This document shows, in pieces, positions 57,775 through 64,000 of a stretch of DNA of 64,000 nucleotides. Origin of the DNA: an uncultured Alphaproteobacteria bacterium. GTDB lineage: Bacteria > Pseudomonadota > Alphaproteobacteria > HIMB59. The stretch lies in NCBI GenBank assembly GCA_902617515.1, contig CACMWX010000003.1, positions 16,886 to 80,885 of the forward strand, given 5' to 3'. The notes beneath the pieces were generated by a model, which saw only the letters and a program-made list of their open reading frames with translations, made no database searches and was not told where the DNA came from. A program made the position numbers and the translations under genes. Each line of letters begins with the position of its first letter. Position 1 is the stretch's first letter.

Positions 57775-60749
57775 AATCTATAAATTTAAAAGAAAATCAA
57801 TTTATTCAGTTTCATCAAAAAATTAGCTTCAAGTTTGATGGGGTTAAATATTTTGGCTACAAAGGCGATACTATAGCTTCAGCTCTATTAAGAAATAATA
57901 TTAACCTTGTAGGAAGAAGTTTTAAGTACCATAGGCCAAGAGGAATTTATACCTGTGGTATAGAAGAACCAAATGCTCTAGTCCAAATAATTAGTGAATA
58001 TTCCGAACCAAACACAAGAGCAACTATAAAAAAAATTTATGAAGGGATGGAAATTGAAAGTCAAAACAGATGGCCTTCTCTTGAAAACGATTTTGGAAGT
58101 ATCAATAACTTATTTTCTCCAATTTTTACTGCTGGTTTTTACTATAAAACATTCATGGGGCCACATAAGAAATTTTGGAAAAATTTATATGAACCACTTA
58201 TTAGAAGAGCAGCTGGATTAGGTAAACCTCCCAAAGATTTTAAAGGCATAAGTAATCATATCCATCATAACGTCGATGTTACAATTATAGGGGGAGGATT
58301 AAATGGACTTCTCGCAGCTAAATCTTTCATCAACTCAAATTATGATGTGTTGTTAATTGACTTTGAAGAACAACTTGGTGGCATTATAAATAATTCAAAC
58401 AAAATATCATTAATTGATAACACAGAGCCTAAAAATTGGTTAAAAGAAACTATACAAGAAATAGAAGACTCTAAGAATATAAAGATTTTAAAAAACACAC
58501 TTGTTACAACTTATAATTACATAAATCATCTTATAGCCATTGAAGATAGATTTGTTGGCTCTAAACCGATAGAAGGAAAAGTTAATAGTACTTTACATAA
58601 GATACGTACAGGTCACACAATATTATGTAATGGACACATTGAGAGATTTTTATCTTTTCAAAATAACGATCTCCCAGGCATAATGCTGAGCTCTTCCTTT
58701 GAAAAATATATGTGCCGATATGGACTAGCACCTTCTAAAGAACCTGTTATTTTCAGTAATAATTCGAATTCAAACAGCTTAGTTTATAGTCTTATAAAAG
58801 CTGGTTTAAAACCAAAAGCATATATCGACTCACGATCCGGCGAAGAAATTGAGCCAAATTTGTTTGACTTGATAAGAAAAAATGATGTTCCTCTATATAC
58901 AAATTCACAAATAAAAGGAGCATTTGGAAATAAAAAAATTGAAAAAATTCTTGTTGAGGATAGTTCTGGTGCTTTAAATGAAATTAAATGTGACTGCTTA
59001 TGTTTGTCAGGCGGAATAAATCCAGATGTTCACTTGTTTACTCAATCAAAAGGTTTATTAGATTGGGATGAGAAAGATTTAACTTACAAACCATCAAAAC
59101 CTTTTCAACCTACCATAACTCTTGGATCTGCTTCAGGACAATTTAATTTTGATAATTTAAATTCTGATATAAATGAAAAATTGAAAACTTTTAAAGTCAA
59201 AAAATTAGACGTAAAACTCGAATTAAATACAAACACTAAGTATAACATTGAAAAATTGTGGGAGGTCTCTCCGCAAAAGAAATCATTATGGGCCAAATCA
59301 TTTATTGACTTACAAAATGATGTAACAACTAAAGATATCCGTCAAGCAATAACAGAGGGTTTTGATAGAATTGAACATTTAAAAAGATATACAACAAATA
59401 GCATGGGAACTGATCAAGGTAAAATTAGTAGTATTAACGCACTGGGAATAGTTTCTGATCTTCTGGATAAAAAAGTAAATGAAGTTGGCACAACTATTTA
59501 TCGACCACCCTATGCTCCTTTAAGTTTTTCTGCAATAGCTGGCAGAAATTGCTATGAGTTTTATGACCCAGAGAGAAAATCACCAATACATAGTTGGCAC
59601 TTAAAAAATGGTGCAATTTTTGAGGATGTCGGGCAATGGAAAAGGCCATGGTACTTTCAAATTAATAAAGATGAGTCGATGCATGATGCTGTTCAACGAG
59701 AGAGCAAAAATGTAAGAGAAAACGCAGGTATTTTAGATGGGAGTACATTAGGAAAAATTGAGATCAAAGGTGAGGATGCGTTGGAATTTATGAATTTAAT
59801 TTACACAAACAGTTTTACTAAGATGAAACAAGGTTCTGCAAGGTATGCTCTTATGTTGGGGGAAGATGGAATGGTAAAAGATGACGGGATAATTTGTAAA
59901 ATTTCTGATCAGCATTTTATTGCCACTACAACTACTGGAGGTGCTGCTACTGTTTTAGGTTGCATGGAAGAATATGCTCAAACCGAGTGGCCAAACTTAA
60001 AAGTTTTTATGAACTCGATTACAGAGCAATATGCAACTTTCAACATTAGTGGGCCAAATACCAGAGAAATTATGAAAAAAGCCTTTCCAAATATCAATTT
60101 TAGCAATGAAGAGTTTCCATTTATGACTTTCCAATTTCATGAATTTAATGGTGTTCCAATACGAATTCTAAGAGCAAGTTTTACCGGGGAGTTAGGCTAT
60201 GAAATATATATTCCGTCAAATAGTGCCCTTAAAATTTGGGATAATATTCAAAGTTTAGGAAAAGAATTTGGTCTTGCTCCCTACGGTACGGAGGCAATGC
60301 ATCTTTTAAGGGCAGAAAAGGGTTACATTATTGTTGGCCAAGACACAGATGGTTCTATAACGCCTATAGATTTGGGACTTAGCTGGATGATTGGTAAATC
60401 AAAAAAAGATTTTTTAGGTAAAAGATCACTTACTCGGTCTGATACTATAAGAGAAGATAGGAAACAACTTGTTGGTATCATTCCTTCGAATAAAGCCGAT
60501 AAACTAGAGGAAGGACAACATATCATTCTTGATAAAGAAATTAAGTCTCCTATCCCAATGCTTGGTCATATTACATCTTGCTATTATAGTTCTACATTAG
60601 GTCATGATTTTGCATTAGCTGTTATCAAAAATGGCCACTCTATGATTGGAACAAAAGCTTACGCTTCTACATCAAGTATGAGCACAACTGGTGTGGATAT
60701 AGTAAAACCTGTTTTTTATGATGAAGATAATAAAAGGTTAGTTTCATGA
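57771..60749 (+). CDS. soxA: Sarcosine oxidase subunit alpha
   Basis: FKFDGVKYFGYKGDTIASALLRNNINLVGRSFKYHRPRGIYTCGIEEPNALV; VDVTIIGGGLNGLLAAKSF; C-terminal GcvT domain; 992 aa. Confidence 0.95.
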   Translation: MKSINLKENQFIQFHQKISFKFDGVKYFGYKGDTIASALLRNNINLVGRSFKYHRPRGIYTCGIEEPNALVQIISEYSEPNTRATIKKIYEGMEIESQNRWPSLENDFGSINNLFSPIFTAGFYYKTFMGPHKKFWKNLYEPLIRRAAGLGKPPKDFKGISNHIHHNVDVTIIGGGLNGLLAAKSFINSNYDVLLIDFEEQLGGIINNSNKISLIDNTEPKNWLKETIQEIEDSKNIKILKNTLVTTYNYINHLIAIEDRFVGSKPIEGKVNSTLHKIRTGHTILCNGHIERFLSFQNNDLPGIMLSSSFEKYMCRYGLAPSKEPVIFSNNSNSNSLVYSLIKAGLKPKAYIDSRSGEEIEPNLFDLIRKNDVPLYTNSQIKGAFGNKKIEKILVEDSSGALNEIKCDCLCLSGGINPDVHLFTQSKGLLDWDEKDLTYKPSKPFQPTITLGSASGQFNFDNLNSDINEKLKTFKVKKLDVKLELNTNTKYNIEKLWEVSPQKKSLWAKSFIDLQNDVTTKDIRQAITEGFDRIEHLKRYTTNSMGTDQGKISSINALGIVSDLLDKKVNEVGTTIYRPPYAPLSFSAIAGRNCYEFYDPERKSPIHSWHLKNGAIFEDVGQWKRPWYFQINKDESMHDAVQRESKNVRENAGILDGSTLGKIEIKGEDALEFMNLIYTNSFTKMKQGSARYALMLGEDGMVKDDGIICKISDQHFIATTTTGGAATVLGCMEEYAQTEWPNLKVFMNSITEQYATFNISGPNTREIMKKAFPNINFSNEEFPFMTFQFHEFNGVPIRILRASFTGELGYEIYIPSNSALKIWDNIQSLGKEFGLAPYGTEAMHLLRAEKGYIIVGQDTDGSITPIDLGLSWMIGKSKKDFLGKRSLTRSDTIREDRKQLVGIIPSNKADKLEEGQHIILDKEIKSPIPMLGHITSCYYSSTLGHDFALAVIKNGHSMIGTKAYASTSSMSTTGVDIVKPVFYDEDNKRLVS

Positions 60750-61267
60750 CTGAAGTAATCCGATCTGATGGTATTGAAATAAAAAAAAAAGTTATTCAAC
60801 AAATTCTGTTAAGAGGATCTGGTGACTCAAAATTTAATAATCACATAAATAAATCTTTAAAACTTTTACCGCCATCAGATAATTTAAGGATAATTTCAAA
60901 TGATAATTATACTTTAGCAAAAATGTCTTTTGATCAATGGAATTTAATATTTGAAAAAGAAATTGAAATTAAAAAGCTCAACAAAATCTTAGATGATTTA
61001 AATAAATCACCCTTAATATTAGCTACAAATATTTCTGACTCACAAGTATTTTTTGAAATTCAAGGTAAAAATAGTCTTGATATATTAAATAAATTAACGC
61101 ATTTTGACTTTAGAGAAAAATCCTTTAAAAAATCTACTGCCGCACAAACATTATTAGCTAGAGTAGACTGTTCTATTTTTAATCTTGATCTTAAATTTTT
61201 ACTTAGTTGTAATCGATCATTTGCTGACTATCTTGAGGGTCGTCTTATTGACGCGGTTAACTATTAA
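60746..61267 (+). CDS. soxG: Sarcosine oxidase subunit gamma
   Basis: Position after soxA with 4-bp overlap; degenerate GcvT-like FDQWNLIFEKEI...AAQTLLARVDCSIFNLDLKFLLSCNRSFADYLEGRLIDAV. Confidence 0.8.
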   Translation: MTEVIRSDGIEIKKKVIQQILLRGSGDSKFNNHINKSLKLLPPSDNLRIISNDNYTLAKMSFDQWNLIFEKEIEIKKLNKILDDLNKSPLILATNISDSQVFFEIQGKNSLDILNKLTHFDFREKSFKKSTAAQTLLARVDCSIFNLDLKFLLSCNRSFADYLEGRLIDAVNY

Positions 61268-61325
61268 GTTTTTTTTCATATTGACATCAAATTTTGGAAC
61301 TGATTAGGTATTTCCAGGGGAACAA

Positions 61326-63800
61326 ATGGCAAGAAAATCAAGAATAATAATCGTTGGTAGTGGTATTGTTGGAGCAAGCACCGCATATCATTTAGCTCAA
61401 TTGGGTTGGAAAGATATGGTTATACTTGATCAAGGGCCATTGTTTGAAACCGGAGGCTCTACTAGTCATGCACCAGGAGGTGTGTTCCAAACTAATCCTT
61501 CACGAATGATGTGTAAATTTGCACAGTACACAGTTGACTTACTTAGATCATTATCATTTGAGGGCAAACCTTGTTTTCATACTGTTGGGGGAATTGAGGT
61601 ATCTAAGACAAAAGAAAGACATCAAGACCTTTATCGAAAACTAGGTATAGCTCACAGTTATGGATTAACTGATGCAAAAATAATTACTCCAGATGAAGTT
61701 TTAAAAATGAGCCCCTATATTGATCCAGAAAAAATTCATGGGGGATATTATGTTCCAACTGACGGTTTAGCAGCACCCGTAAGAGCAGTTAGAGCAATGG
61801 CAAAATATGTGACTGATTTAAAAGCAGGAGAATTTTTTGGTGATACAGCAGTTAATGGTTTTAAAATTCAGAATAATCAAATTCGTGGCGTGCAAACTTC
61901 TAAGGGTGATTATGAAGCTGACATTGTGCTTGTCTCGACTGGTATCTGGGCTCCAAAAATGGGAAGACTTGCTAACATATCATTACCTTTAGTTCCATGT
62001 GAACATCAAATGGTGTGGTTAGAGCCGTTTGAAGAATTGAAAGAATTTAAAGCTGATCACAAGGAGGCTTTGGTTGAACATGCATTGATGCGTCACCAAG
62101 ATTACAGTCTCTATTTCAGACAATGGAATGATACTTATGTTATTGGAAATTATCGACATGAACCAAGAATTTTGGAGTCAGAAGAACTAAAGAAACCTGA
62201 GGATGCTGAAGAAATGCCCTCACTGGTAGACTTTAGACCTGATGATTTTGAAGGTGCACATAAAGAGTCGAATTGGTTGTTCCCAAGATTTTCTGAAAAA
62301 AAACTTACAAAAAAAATTAATGGAATTTTTTCATTTACAACTGATGGTAACCCTTTGATGGGCGAGACAAGTGTAAAAGGTTTATGGACTGCCAATGCTG
62401 TATGGATTACACATGCTGGTGGTGTTGGAAAAGCTATGGCAGAATGGATAGTGAATGGTGAGCCTGAACTCGATGTTCGTCAAGGAGATATAAATCGTTT
62501 TCATCAACATCATCATGTCAGGAAATATCTAAGATCGAGAGGTAAACAGAATTATAAAGAGGTATATGACATTATTCATCCGCTTCAACAAATGGAGCAG
62601 CCAAGACCACTACGAAGAAGTCCATTTTATGCAAGGTTAGAAGGACAAAAAGCACATTTCTTTGAGACAATGGGCTGGGAAAGGCCTCAATGGTATGAGT
62701 CAAATGCTGAATTAATGAAAGGTAAAAACTTTCCAAATAGAACAGGCTGGGCTGCAAAATATTGGTCACCGATTCAAGCAGTTGAACATCTTGTAACAAG
62801 ACAAACAGGCGCCCTGTTTGATATTACAGGATTTGTGAAAATTGAAGTAAGTGGAAAAGGTGCTCTTAAGTTATTACAGAAAGTTTGCACAAATAATATT
62901 GATGTTGCCGTAGGTAAAGTTGTTTATAGCGTAATTTCTAATATGTATGGTGGTATAAAGAGTGACCTTACAATTAGTAGACTTGAGGAGAATAAATTTT
63001 GGGTCTTGGCTGGAGCTGGCAATGGAATGATTGATATTAGTTGGCTTCAAGCAAATGCTCCTGATGATGGAAGTGTTCAGATCATAGATTGGACATCTGC
63101 TTTTGCAGGTATTGGCTTATGGGGACCAAATTCAAGATCTGTTCTTGAAAAACTTTGTGATGATGATGATGTATCTAACGAAGGTTTTCCATTTTTCCAT
63201 ATTAAAAAGATTTCTATCAGTAACATTCCCTGTGTTGCTGTAAGAATATCTTATATAGGTGAATTAGGTTGGGAAATATATACACCTACTGAGTATGGAT
63301 TATCATTATGGGATGAACTTCGAGAAACTTCAAGAGAGTTCAACATGATTTGTTCTGGAGCTGGTGCTTTTGAGTCACTCAGATTAGAGAAAGGCTATAG
63401 ATCACTGGGCACAGATATTCATACTAATTACAACCCTTATGAGTCAGGCTTAGGCTTTACGGTGAAGCTTAAAAAAGAAAATGAGTTTATTGGCAAGACT
63501 GCACTTCAGAAAATAAAAGAAAAACCAATTGAAAAGAAACTTACTTGTATGATTATTGATGACCCTGAAGGAATGGCCTTAGGCACAGAACCAATATATT
63601 CAAACGGTAAAGCTGTAGGGTACGTAACGAGTACAAATTATGGCTATTTTGTTGATAAACACATTGTTTATGGATATTTACCAACAGAAGTTTCAGAAAA
63701 AGGAAATAAGTTAGAGGTCGAGTACTTTGGCAAAAGGTATCCATTAACAATTACTGAAGAACCTTTGCTGGATCCAGAAAATAATAGATTAAAGTCTTAA
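61326..63800 (+). CDS. FAD-dependent oxidoreductase + GcvT (dimethylglycine/sarcosine dehydrogenase-like)
   Basis: RIIIVGSGIVGASTAYHLAQLGWKDMVILDQGPLFETGGSTSHAPGGVFQTNPS; C-terminal GLWGPNSRSVLEKL, ELGWEIYTPTEYGLSLWDEL. Confidence 0.93.
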   Translation: MARKSRIIIVGSGIVGASTAYHLAQLGWKDMVILDQGPLFETGGSTSHAPGGVFQTNPSRMMCKFAQYTVDLLRSLSFEGKPCFHTVGGIEVSKTKERHQDLYRKLGIAHSYGLTDAKIITPDEVLKMSPYIDPEKIHGGYYVPTDGLAAPVRAVRAMAKYVTDLKAGEFFGDTAVNGFKIQNNQIRGVQTSKGDYEADIVLVSTGIWAPKMGRLANISLPLVPCEHQMVWLEPFEELKEFKADHKEALVEHALMRHQDYSLYFRQWNDTYVIGNYRHEPRILESEELKKPEDAEEMPSLVDFRPDDFEGAHKESNWLFPRFSEKKLTKKINGIFSFTTDGNPLMGETSVKGLWTANAVWITHAGGVGKAMAEWIVNGEPELDVRQGDINRFHQHHHVRKYLRSRGKQNYKEVYDIIHPLQQMEQPRPLRRSPFYARLEGQKAHFFETMGWERPQWYESNAELMKGKNFPNRTGWAAKYWSPIQAVEHLVTRQTGALFDITGFVKIEVSGKGALKLLQKVCTNNIDVAVGKVVYSVISNMYGGIKSDLTISRLEENKFWVLAGAGNGMIDISWLQANAPDDGSVQIIDWTSAFAGIGLWGPNSRSVLEKLCDDDDVSNEGFPFFHIKKISISNIPCVAVRISYIGELGWEIYTPTEYGLSLWDELRETSREFNMICSGAGAFESLRLEKGYRSLGTDIHTNYNPYESGLGFTVKLKKENEFIGKTALQKIKEKPIEKKLTCMIIDDPEGMALGTEPIYSNGKAVGYVTSTNYGYFVDKHIVYGYLPTEVSEKGNKLEVEYFGKRYPLTITEEPLLDPENNRLKS

Positions 63801-63818
63801 CTATTATATTTTAAATAT

Positions 63819-64000
63819 ATGATCAAAGAAAATATTGTTTCTTTAGTAGATGGCTTTACCATAGAGTTAAACCCAAAAGTAAGACACAAACTAAAGTCTA
63901 TCCCTCTAGATAAAAAAAATAATGTCTACGTAACATATTTACCTGATGCTACGGAAAACGATATCTTAGAAACTGTTGATTTTGTATCAAAACAAGAATT
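63819..64000 (+). CDS. 5' end of a methylenetetrahydrofolate reductase (MetF)-like gene, truncated by window edge
   Basis: ATG 63819; MIKENIVSLVDGFTIELNPKVRHKLKSIPLDKKNNVYVTYLPDATENDILETVDFVSKQE; position after a DMGDH-like gene. Short fragment, so tentative. Confidence 0.5.
   Translation, partial: MIKENIVSLVDGFTIELNPKVRHKLKSIPLDKKNNVYVTYLPDATENDILETVDFVSKQE

Noticed and set aside
1-64000. CRISPR arrays, tRNA/rRNA genes, prophage or transposase genes
   Set aside because: Looked for regular direct repeats, cloverleaf-like gaps and integrase/transposase ORFs; none seen. Intergenic gaps are too short for most RNA genes. A tRNAscan/Infernal run would be decisive.

Overview
AT-rich, gene-dense 64 kb chromosomal window, probably from a streamlined marine alphaproteobacterium (AEGEAN-169/HIMB59- or SAR11-like; lineage is inferred from gene style only). 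It reads as a carbohydrate/cyclitol and methylated-amine catabolism island. From left to right: a partial flotillin; a rhodopsin with an unusual helix-C motif (D..N..I instead of D..T..E); a divergent ~12 kb locus joining a CUT2-type ABC transporter (with a 757-aa permease) to PxpA/PxpB/PxpC, a biotin carboxylase and a biotin carrier protein; an orphan ParA trio; a GldA/F/G + DUF4340-like ABC cluster; an inositol-type (iol) cluster without a visible iolD, with its own CUT2 transporter; a fucose-isomerase-like/split-transketolase/FGGY-kinase operon; an Frc-type transporter with kinases; lyxose isomerase/PfkB/aldolase-like genes; FucU/ribokinase/aldo-keto reductase; ROK kinase/phosphofructokinase; and a soxBDAG sarcosine oxidase operon with a DMGDH-like enzyme and the start of a MetF-like gene. 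I saw no tRNA, rRNA, CRISPR array, transposase, phage gene or recognisable transcriptional regulator. The best candidates for an undescribed system are the divergent carboxylase/oxoprolinase/transporter locus (about 2.3-14.4 kb) and the D-N-I rhodopsin. All family calls come from reading motifs by eye; no database search was run.
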